DNA of 19,019 nucleotides, taken from positions 54,484 through 73,502 of the forward strand of contig ML986802.1 of NCBI GenBank assembly GCA_010094045.1, written 5' to 3'. The DNA comes from Lojkania enalia (lineage: Eukaryota > Ascomycota > Dothideomycetes > Pleosporales). Shown here in pieces: positions 9,105 to 18,620 of the stretch; positions within the stretch are counted from its first letter, which is position 1, and each line of letters opens with the position of its first letter. Under the pieces are notes generated by a model that saw only the letters and a program-made list of their open reading frames with translations, did not search any database and had not been told where the DNA came from. A program made the position numbers and the translations under genes.

Positions 9105-9288
9105 TTCTAGCTAATTCGGATACTTATTATAAAAAGCCTTTAGCTTATAAGGCGAATCTATAAAATTTAAGGCTTTATACTAGACTAGGTTAGGATTATA
9201 TCCTACCCATTTTATATAGTATTTAAGGGTCTTATAATATAGCTTACTAGCCAGTATTTCCTTAACCTTCTACTCTTCTACCCCCTTA
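9105..9288 (-). pseudogene. G2 chromodomain (C-terminal end of pol)
   Basis: The minus-strand frame reads VEE-stop-KVKEILASK, then KYYIKWVGYNPNLV-stop-YKALNFIDSPYKLKAF. This is the chromodomain of fungal chromoviruses (family form KWVGYxPxxxWYxASxF). Stops sit at the conserved Trp codons. Chromodomains of this class bind methylated histone H3 and steer integration to heterochromatin; that role is from the family. A tail rich in Asp/Asn continues to about 9010. Confidence 0.85.
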
Positions 9289-9289
9289 A

Positions 9290-9973
9290 TAGCGATAGTA
9301 GGTGGTTTCGGAGCTTCTTACCTTAATAGAGGGTCCTAGGAGTTTTTATATAGTAGGTTTAGTATAAAAATATTATATATTCTTAACTTTAAGGGTAGTT
9401 GTAAATAGTATAAGTTTCTAACCTATTCTAGTATTTTAAAAGGGCCCTTCTATTAATCGGATAGCTTTCAGCTTAGTCTCTAGACTGTAAAGTTCTTAGT
9501 ATTTAGGTAGACTATATTACTAATCTGCTAATTAATCAGTTACTAGTAATAGTTAATAATAGATTATATACAATCTTAAGCCTTCTTAATATTAGCTTTT
9601 ACGGTTTCTCAAGCTGTATATATACGAGTTATTAGAGCTAAAGTATCCTTACAATTTAATTTATCTATTATAGTAATAGAATTAACAGAATATTTCTAAT
9701 CTTAACTCTAATAGGGCTTAAATCTATATAGGATTTAATACGGGGATATTCTAATAGTTATATAAGATAGAGTTGCTTATACTCGGTTGATTATAGGTAA
9801 TAGAGAACTCTAGTTATTCTAGTAGAAGGATATAAAAGAGCGCAGTCTCTAATTAATATACTTATTTATAATCTCTATCTATCTATTAGTCTCTTTATAA
9901 TAAGTAGTAGATAGTTTAATCTTTACGCCTAAAATATAGCAGAATTTAGACTAGAAACTAGATATAAACTAAG
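9290..9973 (-). pseudogene. G2 integrase, C-terminal part of core plus GPF module
   Basis: From 9973 leftward the minus strand reads FISSF-stop-SKFCYILGVKIKLSTTYYKETN, then R-stop-IEIINKYI, matching gypsy FVSEFWSEFCRILGVKxKLSTAYHPQTDGQTEIMNQYI. The catalytic Glu (IEII) is present. Further on, KGPFKILE near 9440 is the GPY/F module of chromovirus integrases. The upstream part of the core is at 17447-17640. The break falls between the second catalytic Asp motif and FVS, exactly at the G1 target duplication. Confidence 0.85.
9969..9973. repeat. Target site duplication of G1, left copy (ctaag)
   Basis: It is identical to 17442-17446. Five bases is the usual duplication for Ty3/gypsy integrase. 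Removing G1 and one copy restores a continuous G2 integrase reading frame. Confidence 0.92.
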
Positions 9974-10512
9974 TGTTACGAATATAGAACGCTAAGAGGC
10001 ACCGCCTCTATAGCTAGGACTTGATCCAATATCAGCTACTATAGAGGTTAACTCGGATAAGGACCGATAAGGTAATAATAGGCAGAAGCATGTTAGGGAC
10101 CAGTTATTAAACAGTAAGTAGTAGAACTGCGGGAACTGGGGAGATGATTAGTTAGATGATAAAGCATGATACAACCTATATACGTAACTATAGCAGAAGT
10201 ATCAGGTATAGCAGGATAGACCTAATAAACCTGACAGACCTAATAAGCTAGGCTTAGCAGTCTTAGACTTAACTATATAAGAAAGAGAATCTTCTTATAA
10301 GATTAAGTTCTTTGTAGTTATTCTCGTAGATTTATCTTGTTACTCTATTAGACTTCTAAATATACTTATTATATTTAAAGAACCGGCGAACCTAATACTC
10401 TCTCATTACTAAAGCTACTACCTCTAACTAACCTAACGTAAATAAGGCCCCAGCATATATACAACTGCAACAGTAGTTGTTATATATACTAGCAGTATAT
10501 AGGTTAGTAATA
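9974..10512 (+). repeat. G1 5' LTR
   Basis: 539 bp, begins tgttac and ends gtaata (RIP form of gtaaca), giving the TG...CA-type inverted ends. It matches 16903-17441 from end to end. Differences such as ccaat/ctaat and gcatg/gtata are C-to-T or G-to-A, mostly in CpA/TpG context, in both directions. The bases following 10512 (taataactac) do not show a recognisable primer-binding site, probably because RIP erased it. Confidence 0.95.
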
Positions 10513-10589
10513 TAATAACTACCTAATATTAAGAGAATAGGAACTATCTAAAGATATCTACTACATTATAAAGTTAAGTTATAATAACC

Positions 10590-11625
10590 TAAAGGCTGTA
10601 AGCCCTGGAGGAAGCTATAGCGTAGAAAGTATAGGAATAGGAAACCTGTATTATATAGATGTAATATAAGCTAGCTGCAGCTAGAGCCGACCTAGCTAAA
10701 GCTAAGTAACAAGTATAAGCTAAGATAGCTTTACTAAGGAAGTTTAACAGTAAGAAAGAATATATTAACCCTTTTCTTATATTAATAGAGCTATACTTTA
10801 GGTTTAATAGTACAACCTTCTTCCTAGACGAGGATAAGATCTTAGCTGTAATAATAAACATAGAAGAGATACTGCTAGTATAGGTCGAACTATTTATAGT
10901 AGACTAGCTAGAGAATAGAGGTAATATAAAGAAGACTAGGGAATCCACGGATGAACTCTTTAAGAGCTGGGAAGGATTTAAGGATAAGGTCCGGAATATT
11001 TTCGGAGAAGTAGACGTAGAATAAGAAGTATAAAGGAAGCTACTAAGGCTAAACTAGATTAAAAGGGTAATAGATTATACTGCAGAATTTTAGAGACTTA
11101 GCGTTAGACTAGGATAGGACGATAGTGTATTAGCAGGAATCTTCTATAAGGGTCTTAAGGATAAGGTTAAGAATAACTTAGCTAGAGAAGAGAGGCCAAC
11201 CGAACTATTAGAAATGATCGAATTAGCGGTTAGGATTAATAACCGTCAGTACGAGCGGGAGATAGAGAAAAGATTTTAGCTATAGATATTTATGCTAGTA
11301 AAGAAAGAAAGTAAGATAGTACTATAGGATGGTAATCTAATAGTCCTTGGAAAAGTCGAAAAGGACAAGAGAAAGAACTACCAACGATTAAGGATAAGTA
11401 ATCTTAAGAAAGAAAGGCTTAAAGAGGGAGCGTGCCTTTTATATAGGTAAAAAGAGCACTATACGAAAGAATATCTAAATAAGAAGAAGAAAGCCCGAAT
11501 AATAACTATACAACCTACTAATAGATGTTAACTAATATAGTACTAAATGTATTATATAAATAATAGATGTAAGATGTACTATTTAGTAAAAGAAGGAAGC
11601 AATTATTAGCTATAGCCGAAAAAGG
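10590..11625 (+). pseudogene. G1 gag (capsid and CCHC zinc knuckle)
   Basis: Order along the frame: an Ala/Lys-rich coiled-coil-like start (AARADLAKAK near 10675-10710), a capsid segment near 10720-10920, and then the best preserved stretch of the window. That stretch, 10938-11277, includes LFKSWEGFKDKVRNIFGEVD, DYTAEF, GLKDKVKNNLAREERPTEL and MIELAVRINNRQYEREIEK. These are the hallmarks of the retrotransposon gag domain. At 11433-11475 CLLY-R-stop-KEHYTKEY is a CCHC knuckle with two Cys turned to Tyr. No start codon survives, so the beginning is approximate. Stops are few within 10938-11277 and frequent elsewhere. Confidence 0.85.
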
Positions 11626-12700
11626 TAGCGGTAGTTATTAAACGTATAGAGTATCTACTGGGAGTACTAGGATTTAATAGTACAACTATCTTAGAAAGAA
11701 TAAAGTAAAAGAAGTACTAGATTTATAATAAAATATACTAGGTAAGGTTATACCTCTAGGAATACTAGAACGTCCTATTCGAAGAAGCAACGTTCCGAGA
11801 TAGTTAGGACGTACTAGAAACTATAGTAAAGTTAGTAGGAAAGGTTATAAACGAAGAAATATTCGAGTATATATAAGAAATATACTAAAGCTACCCTATA
11901 GAACTAGTAAAAGGTAAGAAAGGGAAATATATACTACCCTATAAGAACAGTTGCGAAAAAGATTAGGCTAGCTGTTATTAGAACAACTACTAGATATATA
12001 AAGGTATTAAGACGAAACTAGGAGTATAGTTAAAGATAGATATAGAATTGTTACTAAGAATCTTACTATCTTAAGATAAAATAAAAGATTATGTAGAAAA
12101 TAGGTACTGTTAGATTTATAGAAGTCTAATTTACCTTAGAATAGAGTATTTACACCGGTTTAGTAAAATTGTTATAGAAGCTAAAGAGCTAAGGAAGGTA
12201 GTTTTAGAAGTAAGAAAGATGTAGGGGGATGTTAGAGGACGACTTAATATTACAGCTCGTAAGATAATAGGAGTAAATATACCTAAGGAGGAGGAACACT
12301 CTAAAAATAATATATATTTAGAGGAATATAAAGTACTAAGCTAGAAATAATATATAGTTAGATGCTAGTACTACTAAGATATATTTAGAGTACTTAGATA
12401 GTAAGGATTAGATAAAGACTACCAACTAATTAAATAGTAATAGTGTTTTTTAGGATAGAAGTATAAGATATATAGTAAGTAAGTAAAGGCTGCTTACGCC
12501 TAAGAACTATAGATAAGGTATAGTATAGATAGATATCTACTGTATAAAGGAGAAAAGGAGAAGGTAGAGTTCTTTCTACCTTAGTTAAAAAACTAAGCAG
12601 CCCCTAAAGCGATAGCTATATTAAGAAACTAGGTAGGAAAGCTGTTAGAAGGGTTACTAGTATAGTACCTTTATATATAGTACTCTAAGTAGAGTTTAAC
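11520..12700 (+). pseudogene. G1 gag-protease linker with Cys/His-rich remnants
   Basis: The plus-strand frame remains readable through this 1.1-kb stretch. NNRCKMYYLVKEGSNY near 11560-11605 is close to the Cys/His-rich motif seen after the zinc knuckle in several ascomycete gypsy polyproteins (form CxxHxxKEGSxWW). Later there are Lys/Glu-rich segments (RKVVLEVRKM, NIPKEEEHSKNN near 12190-12310) and FFLP near 12570. No enzyme motif is visible. It is probably the spacer between Gag and protease; its role is unknown to me. Confidence 0.55.
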
Positions 12701-12990
12701 AGGAGGAAGCTTAGAGTACTACTTAATAGTAGAGCTTTAGACACGTTTATATCAGCGCAATAGGTTTATAAGAATAATATAGAGTAGAGGGAAAAAGTAG
12801 TACCTTATACAATCCACCTAGTAGATAATAAGCTAATAGACTATAGCGGAGGAGTTGTACTAATAGAAACTAAGAAGCGAGCGCTTAATATTATAGGATA
12901 TACTAATATAAGAAGTATTGATATTATAAACCTAGAAAAGTTCGATATATTACTAGGTATAAACTAGCTAGCTAAATATAATTCTAGAGT
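12700..12990 (+). pseudogene. G1 aspartic protease
   Basis: VLLNSRALDTFIS at 12716-12754 is the RIP form of VLLDSGALDTFIS, the aspartic protease active site. The catalytic Asp is Asn (AAT at 12725-12727) and Gly is Arg. About 70 residues on, NLEKFDILLGINWLAKYN-like sequence near 12920-12985 (W now a stop) is the conserved end of gypsy protease, family form FDVILGMDWL. The intact enzyme would process the polyprotein. Confidence 0.8.
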
Positions 12991-13209
12991 AGATTAGTAG
13001 TAAAAGATAGTTTATAGGTTATAGAGCCGATCTAAAATAGAACGGGTAGCAGGATAGTATAAGGTAAGGCGTCCTTCGGGTCTATAATTAATATAGAGAG
13101 TATTAGCAGCTACGATAGCAAGATATCTTAAGAAGATAAAATAGATACTAGGTATTATTATAGTTTAAAAAGTATATAAGGAACTATAGGACGATAGTAT
13201 ACTCTAAGA

Positions 13210-14010
13210 AATCTAAAGGGATTATAGCAAATTTGTAGGGCTATATAAAGAAGTAGAGAATAGAAGATTATCTAAGTATAAGGAATACGACTATAAAATT
13301 ATTATTAAAGATAAAAGGAAGCTAAAATCTAGTCTAATATATAATTTAAACTAAGAATAAAGAGAAGAACTTAGGAAGTATATCTAAAAGAATTTGGTAA
13401 GAAAGTATATATAACTAAGCTAAAGTAAGATAGTATTACTAATACTATTCGTACCTAAGAAAAATAGTAAACTAAGATTATACGTAGACTATAAACAGCT
13501 AAATAATATAACTAAGAAAAATAGATACCCGTTACCTAGGATAATAGAACTTATAAGTTAGTTATAAGGAGCTAAGTAGTTTATAAAGTTTAATATAAGA
13601 GAAAGATACTACTATATTCGGATAAAGGAGGGCTATAAATAGAAAACGGTATTTAAAATAAGAGAAGGTTTCTTTAAATATCTAGTAATACTATTTAGAC
13701 TTATAAATATACTAGTAACCTTCTAAGTAGTTATAAATAACGTATTAAGGGAATACTTAGATATATTCGTAACAGCGTACCTAGACGATGTTCTAGTTTA
13801 TATAAAGGGATTGCTAAGAGAGTATAAAGAATACGTTAGAAAAGTACTAGCGAAACTATAGGAGTATAAGTTACTTATAGCCCCAGAGAAATATAAGTTT
13901 TATAAGATAGGAACAGGGTTTCTAGGATTCTAGATATCTAGAGAGGGTATTAAGGTAGAACAGGAAAAGGTTAAAGCGATACTAGAATAGCTAGTATCTA
14001 CCTTAGTTAA
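13210..14010 (+). pseudogene. G1 reverse transcriptase
   Basis: Plus-strand landmarks: [20 protein letters not shown] (13448-13507), [23 protein letters not shown] near 13575-13620 (family FDxRxAYxxIRI, catalytic Asp now Asn), and the intact box AYLDDVLVY at 13775-13801 with both Asp codons preserved (13784-13789). Then VLAKL-stop-EYKLLIAPEKYKF and GFLGF. The intact enzyme copied element RNA. It is inactive here through multiple stops. Confidence 0.9.
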
Positions 14011-14059
14011 ATAAGTCTAATCTTTTCTAGGCTTCGCGAATTTCTACAGGAAATTTATA

Positions 14060-14620
14060 AGCGGGTACTCTAGAGTAGCAGCACCTTTAATAAAGATTAC
14101 TAAGAAAGAGAAGAGGTTTAAGTAGTAAAAAGCGCAATAAAAAGCCTTCGAAGAACTAAAAACTTACTTTACCTCAGCATTAATACTAAGGATACTAGAC
14201 CTAGAGAAGTAATTCTAAGTGGAAACTAATACTTCGGACAAAGTAATAGGCGCTTACTTAAGCTAGTAAGACGAAGATAGAAAGTAGAGGCTACGAGCCT
14301 ACTTTTCAAGAAAAATAAAACTAGAAGAACTTAACTACGACGTATATAATAAAGAACTGTTAGTAATAGTTAAAGCGTTAAAAGAATAGCGAGTATATCT
14401 AGTAGGAACTAAATACCTATTCAAAGTCTAGACAGACTATAAAAACCTTATATACTTTATAATAATAAAGGAACTTATAAGAAGATAAATATAATAGGTA
14501 GAATAGTTAGCAGACTACAACTTTAGAATAACATACTAGAAAGGGTTAGAAAATGCAGCTGTAGATATACTGAGTTGTAGAGCCGACTATATAACTAAAG
14601 AAAAGTATAAAAGAGACGTA
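14060..14620 (+). pseudogene. G1 RNase H
   Basis: It follows RT directly. [22 protein letters not shown] near 14020-14080 is the RT-RNase H connection. VETNTSDKVIGAYLS near 14220-14262 is family ETDASDxAIGAVLS with the first catalytic Asp changed to Asn. ELNYDVYNKELLVIVKALKE near 14325-14385 carries the conserved Glu. TDYKNLIYF near 14430-14460 corresponds to TDHKNLxYF. The domain ends at AAVDILSCRADY near 14550-14590, the usual DxLSR end. Confidence 0.88.
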
Positions 14621-14849
14621 ATCCTAAAAAAGGAATTAGATAGATCCTTTATATATAACTACCTATAAGTCGCCTAAGTTATAAAACTAACTATACTAGA
14701 GTAAACCTAGTAATAGAAGCTAAGAGATATGCAGATAGTAGAACAATATCTAATAAGTAGTAATAAAGTAAAAGTAATTAAAAATACAACTTAAAAACAA
14801 CTATATATATATCTATACGTATAAAAGTAGATAATAAAAGAATTATATA

Positions 14850-15720
14850 AATTGTTAGAATAGGAACACCCGGGAGTAGTAGAAATAGAGTAAAAACTAA
14901 GAAAGAGCTTTACTCTTACTAACGTAAGAAAGGAAGTATAAGATATATTAAATAAGTGTTTAGAATGCGGAAAGAATAAAGCTACGAGGTATAGGCCTTA
15001 TAGATTCTTACAGCTGCTAGAAGCACCTAAAGGGCTATAGGAATGGATTATAATTAACTTTGTAACTAAGTTACTAGAGTTAGTAGAACTAGGGTTAAGA
15101 AGAAGATGCGATATAATTATAAATATAGTAAATTAGTTAATAAAATATATATACTTTAGATTAGTATTAAAAATAATAATTACACCTAAACTAGTATATA
15201 AGTTATTATATATAGTATTTATAGAGTATAGAGTTCTAAAGTATATTACTTCGGATAGAGACAAGTTATTTACATCTAAATACTGGTAAGAATAGATAGA
15301 AAAGATAAGAATCTAATAATAGATATTAACCAGCTTTTACTTATAGATAGACGGTTAGATAGAATAAGTTAACTAGAATCTAAAAATGTATTTAAGGATG
15401 TATATTAATAAATAACAAAATAATTAGGTCGAATTATTACTTACGGTATAGATAGCCTATAATAGGATAACCTAAAATACTATAGGAACTATATCCTTTA
15501 AAGCTAACTACGGACGGAAAGCTATTATATATTAGAAATAGAATAAGAAAAGACCTCTAGTTCTATTAGCAGATCGAAAAGCTAAAGAAATAGAGGAAAT
15601 CTATAATTAACTTAAGGAAAAAATCTAGTTAAGAAACCTCAAGATAGTAGAATAGGTTAATAAGATAAGGATTAAGGGACTAACCTTTAAAGAGGGGGGT
15701 AAAGTTTTCCTGTTAATAAA
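14850..15720 (+). pseudogene. G1 integrase
   Basis: Zinc region: HPGVVEIE near 14868 and CLECGKNKATRYRP near 14960-15000. Core: IINFVTKLLE near 15050-15080 (family MDFVTKLP, Asp now Asn), a kept second Asp in TSDRDKLF near 15245-15270, and QNLKMYLRMY-like sequence near 15375-15405 where the expected Glu is Lys. The C-terminal part has KVFLLIKNLKTKRPTKKLDYKRIGPF at about 15700-15770, the GPY/F module. Two of three catalytic acids are lost by G-to-A change, besides many stops. The intact enzyme inserted the cDNA. Confidence 0.88.
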
Positions 15721-15899
15721 AAACTTAAAGACTAAGAGACCTACGAAGAAGTTAGATTATAAGAGGATAGGACCATTTCTAATTAAAGAATAAGTCGGAC
15801 CTATAAATTTTAAACTAAGACTACTAAGTAAGATAAAAATATATCTAGTATTTTACAAGTTAAAACTAGAACTAGCGCCGGATGATATACTACTATAAG

Positions 15900-16102
15900 A
15901 AAATATTAACATAGAACTAGAACAGGAATACGAAGTAGAATATATACTAGTAAAAAGGTAATTTAGACGTTAGTAGAAGTATCTAGTAAAGTAGGAAAGA
16001 TACCTATAGGAGGAAAGTTTATAGGAACTAGTGTAGAATCTAACCAACTGCACTATAAAGCTAAAGGAGTTTTACTAGAGGGCTAGAATAATAGATTATT
16101 AA
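15900..16102 (+). pseudogene. G1 chromodomain (end of pol)
   Basis: The frame reads EYEVEYILVKR-stop-FRR, then KYLVK-stop-ERYL-stop-EESL-stop-ELV-stop-NL, and ends CTIKLKEFY-stop-RARIID. Stops replace the conserved Trp and Gln positions of a chromodomain (family form YLVKWxGYxxxxxTWEPxxNL). TAA at 16100-16102 is the likely end of pol. It ends about 50 bp before the stop of the antisense frame at 16152-16664. Confidence 0.85.
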
Positions 16103-16151
16103 GTAAAGCCTAGTTAGGAAGTAATAGTAGTAGTAATATAGAAGGAGCCTC

Positions 16152-16664
16152 TTATACAGAACTCGGAGTGATAGTAGAGAGCGCCTCGGACCCGGTAGAC
16201 CTCCTCTTCTCTTCCTCCAACTTCTCTTGCTCTTCTATTAACTTTACCTCTTATTTCCCAAGATCTAAACTATACTCTTCTAGAGAATAGACGCGTTTCT
16301 TAGCGCGTTTTAGATAAGAAAGAGCCGTCCGACGGCGACACGCAGATTCTTTAAGATAACGAATCTCCTCTTTCTTAGTAGCTACGAAATCTTAATAGGT
16401 AGAAGTAGACTTCTTATAAGCCTTTAATATATTCGCTAGAAAACGGCGAAGGGTACTCTTAGTTAGGGAAAGATCGTAGGACAGACCCTAAGAAAAATAT
16501 TCTCTATATATAGAAGAAAGGGTAGTATTACTATAGTAGTTACAGTTTATAGACTAGCAGTTCGAATAACAGTGGGACGAATCTATTATAACGCTTAAGG
16601 AAAAAATTAAGTAACTAGTATAATAGTTGCGGGTAGAAGTATTTTCGCGCTGGACCTTAGGCAT
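16152..16664 (-). pseudogene. Antisense reading frame in the 3' region of G1, 170 codons, unknown function
   Basis: On the minus strand an ATG at 16664-16662 opens a frame of exactly 171 codons ending TAA at 16154-16152. It has only four internal stops, all TAA/TAG that fit former CAA/CAG/TGG. It starts MPKVQRENTSTRNYYTSY; an uncharged Ser/Asn-rich part follows. Then come basic, probably helical or coiled-coil stretches (SLTKSTLRRFLANILKAYKK, TKKEEIRYLKES, CRRRTALSYLKRAKKRVYSL, KLIEEQEKLEEEKRRS) and a Ser/Thr-rich tail. Composition is protein-like and richer in G+C than the surrounding RIP sequence. I do not recognise a domain. It lies between the end of pol and the 3' LTR, tail-to-tail with pol. 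Antisense frames at this place are known in some plant gypsy elements; I know no named fungal one. It could be a captured host fragment or an element-encoded accessory gene. Confidence 0.6.
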
Positions 16665-16887
16665 AATAGAAGAAAAAGAAGAAGAATAGGGTTATACTCG
16701 CAAGCTAAGTAGGACCTACTAGAATATATAAAGTACTAACTCTAGAACAGAAAAATATAGACGCGGTTTTATAGTATACCTACGCTAAGTATATTAGAAG
16801 CTGGAATAAGCTGCCTATAACAGTAGGATACTGCATCTAGATAGAATAGGTAAGATAATAGATTAAAGAGCTTCGGGACGAACCTAT
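16665..16887. other. G1 non-coding 3' region
   Basis: Between the antisense ATG and the polypurine tract I see no further motif. It would contain the upstream region of the antisense frame and the 3' untranslated region of pol. Confidence 0.5.
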
Positions 16888-16902
16888 AGAGGGGAAAGCA
16901 GG
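16888..16902 (+). promoter_or_regulatory. G1 polypurine tract
   Basis: agaggggaaagcagg lies directly against the 3' LTR (16903). Such purine runs resist RNase H and prime plus-strand DNA synthesis. One C interrupts the run. Confidence 0.8.
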
Positions 16903-17441
16903 TGTTATAAATACAGAACGCTAAAAGGTACTACCTCTATAGCTAGGGCTTAATCTAATATTAGCTACTATAGAGGTCGACTTAGATAAGGACTAATAAG
17001 GTAATAACAGGTAGAAGTATATTAGGGACTAGTTATTAGACAGTAAGTAGTAGGACTGCGGGAATTAGGGAGATAATTAGTTAGATAATAAAGTATAGCA
17101 CAACCTATATATATAACTATAGCAGAAGTATCAGGTATAGCAGGATAGACCTGATAAACCTGATAGACCTAATAAACTAGGCTTAGCGGTCTTAGACTTA
17201 ACTATATAAGAAGGAAGATCTTCTTATAAGATTAAGTTCTTTATAGTTATTCTCGCAGATTTATCTCGTTACTCTATTAGACTTCTAAATATACTTATTA
17301 CATTTAAAGAACCGGCGAACCTAATACTCTCTTATTACTGAAGCTACTACCTCTAACTAATCTAATATAAATAAGGCCCTAGCGCGTATACGACTGCAAC
17401 GGCGGTTGTTATATATACTAGCAGTATATAGGTTAGTAATA
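16903..17441 (+). repeat. G1 3' LTR
   Basis: 539 bp, same length and same ends (tgttat... gtaata) as the LTR at 9974-10512, followed by ctaag. It carries more TpA than the left copy in its first 200 bp. Confidence 0.95.
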
Positions 17442-17446
17442 CTAAG
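17442..17446. repeat. Target site duplication of G1, right copy (ctaag)
   Basis: Identical to 9969-9973; it completes the duplication made when G1 inserted into G2. Confidence 0.92.
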
Positions 17447-18150
17447 GTTCTTAGTCTAAAATAATAGTTTTAGGTGTATAGTTAAAACGGTATATCTATT
17501 AAATAAATAATTCGGCTATTCCCTATATATTAATTATATAATAGTAGAGAATAGATACTACTTATTTAGATAGGCGATCGATTACTACTATAATCTAATT
17601 ATATCCAGACTTATCTATAGGAAAATTCTTAAAGTTAATATATAGATACTATATTAGTTAATTTAGTATAAGAAATAGGTGGATAAAACCTAAGGTTCGG
17701 GTTTATATCGGATAAGCTTTATAGTATAGAATATAATTCCGTATATATCGTTTATAAGTAGCTTCTATACCCTTCTAGTAGTATTTCTAGGATAGTAACT
17801 AATAGGTTTTAGTAGTACTTAGGTATGCGGAGGATACTTAGTTATAAGTCTCTTATATAAATTGCGTATAAATGCCTAAATCTAATAGAATATATAAGCG
17901 ATTATTGTAGAGGAGTAGTCTATTCTCTATCTAATACTTATAGGATAAAAGTATATGTTCTTACGCGAAGGAGACTTAGTTTTTTTATAGTAATATATCG
18001 ATTAATTCTAGAGAGTCTAGTAATATAACCTACTCCTAACCTTTAATAACATTTAGTATAGCCGCTTAAGTTATTATTTAGATAATATAGGACTAGACTA
18101 ATTTAGCATTAATTTAGGGGTGAAGTTAATATAGTCTAAATAGGACTCTT
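17447..18150 (-). pseudogene. G2 integrase, zinc region and first part of core
   Basis: The minus-strand frame holds KRYIRNYILYYKAY near 17700-17740, which is the integrase zinc finger end (family RNCxxCxxxK, Cys now Tyr). It also holds GFIHLF-like sequence and then IIVVIDRLSK near 17575-17605 (family VIVDRLSK). GIAELFI and YRFNYTPKTIILD-stop-EP follow, reaching 17447. The last is family PxTIVSDRGPQ, with the catalytic Asp kept. A small frame slip lies just before the IIVVIDR segment. The rest of the integrase continues at 9973 beyond G1. Confidence 0.82.
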
Positions 18151-18620
18151 AACTAGTTATTAGTTTAAGCTGCTTTTAAGTTTTCTATATCTTATTCGCG
18201 ACGACTAAGGATATCCGCTCTAATATTATTCTTATCTAGGGTATACTTAATTTAGAACTAATATTAAGCTAATTCCTCGGTCTAATAAACTTAATAAGTA
18301 TTAAGTACTTTCATAATTATAAAATATTTAAATAAGCGATAATTAGTATATACTAGAGTTCTAGTAGCTACTAAAGTAAGTTCTACTCTCTATTACTTAA
18401 ATATAATAATAATTGCGAACAGTTTCTTATTATAGATTTTCTAGTTCAGTTCTAAACTAAATAGAACCTTATTATAGAATACTATAGGGTACTATTTTCC
18501 GTTAGGATATTTCTATAACAGTACTCCTGCAACTATTCTATTAGAAGTATTAGTTTCCATTTTTATTTCTAATGTAGAGTTAAAGTAGTAGAAAGTAGGT
18601 ATATTTAACAGGGCTGACTT
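18150..18620 (-). pseudogene. G2 RNase H
   Basis: Minus strand: KMETNTSNRIVAGVLL near 18525-18572 (family METDASDRVVAGVLSQ, two Asp to Asn changes), then KYPNGK, KVLFSLELN-stop-KIYNKKLFAIIIIFK (family LNWEIHDKELxAIVxAFK), YTNYRLFKYF, and the end RADILSRREQDIENLKAA near 18180-18230. Placement between RT and integrase is as in all gypsy elements. Confidence 0.85.

Larger units (their letters stand above)
8600..9973 (-). mobile_element. Ty3/gypsy element G2, 3' portion (integrase C-terminal part to 3' region)
   Basis: This is the downstream half of the minus-strand gypsy element whose RT-RNase H-integrase part lies at 17447-19019. The integrase frame runs off the right part at DxEP-stop (17446) and resumes at 9973 with FISSF, exactly as in family form DRGPQFVSSFW. 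The two halves are therefore one element split by G1. The left boundary is not defined (see 7918-8624). Confidence 0.8.
9974..17441 (+). mobile_element. Complete Ty3/gypsy chromovirus G1 inserted in G2
   Basis: 7468 bp, bounded by LTRs 9974-10512 and 16903-17441, both 539 bp, with 5-bp target duplications ctaag at 9969-9973 and 17442-17446. Order inside: gag, Cys/His-rich linker, protease, RT, RNase H, integrase, chromodomain, an antisense frame and a polypurine tract. RT before integrase plus a chromodomain places it among the Ty3/gypsy chromoviruses. The two LTRs differ by transitions only where I compared them (first 200 bp), as expected of RIP rather than ordinary ageing. Insertion is in the integrase gene of G2, in the opposite orientation to it. 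Confidence 0.95.

Noticed and set aside
10513..10540. tRNA primer-binding site after the G1 5' LTR
   Set aside because: The bases taataactacc do not match a tRNA 3' end starting TGG. RIP could have erased it, but nothing can be claimed.
10589..10861. Open minus-strand frame of 90 codons
   Set aside because: It lies opposite the G1 gag start. Its composition (Ile, Leu, Tyr, Ser) is what antisense reading of RIP-mutated gag produces, and no motif or neighbour supports it.
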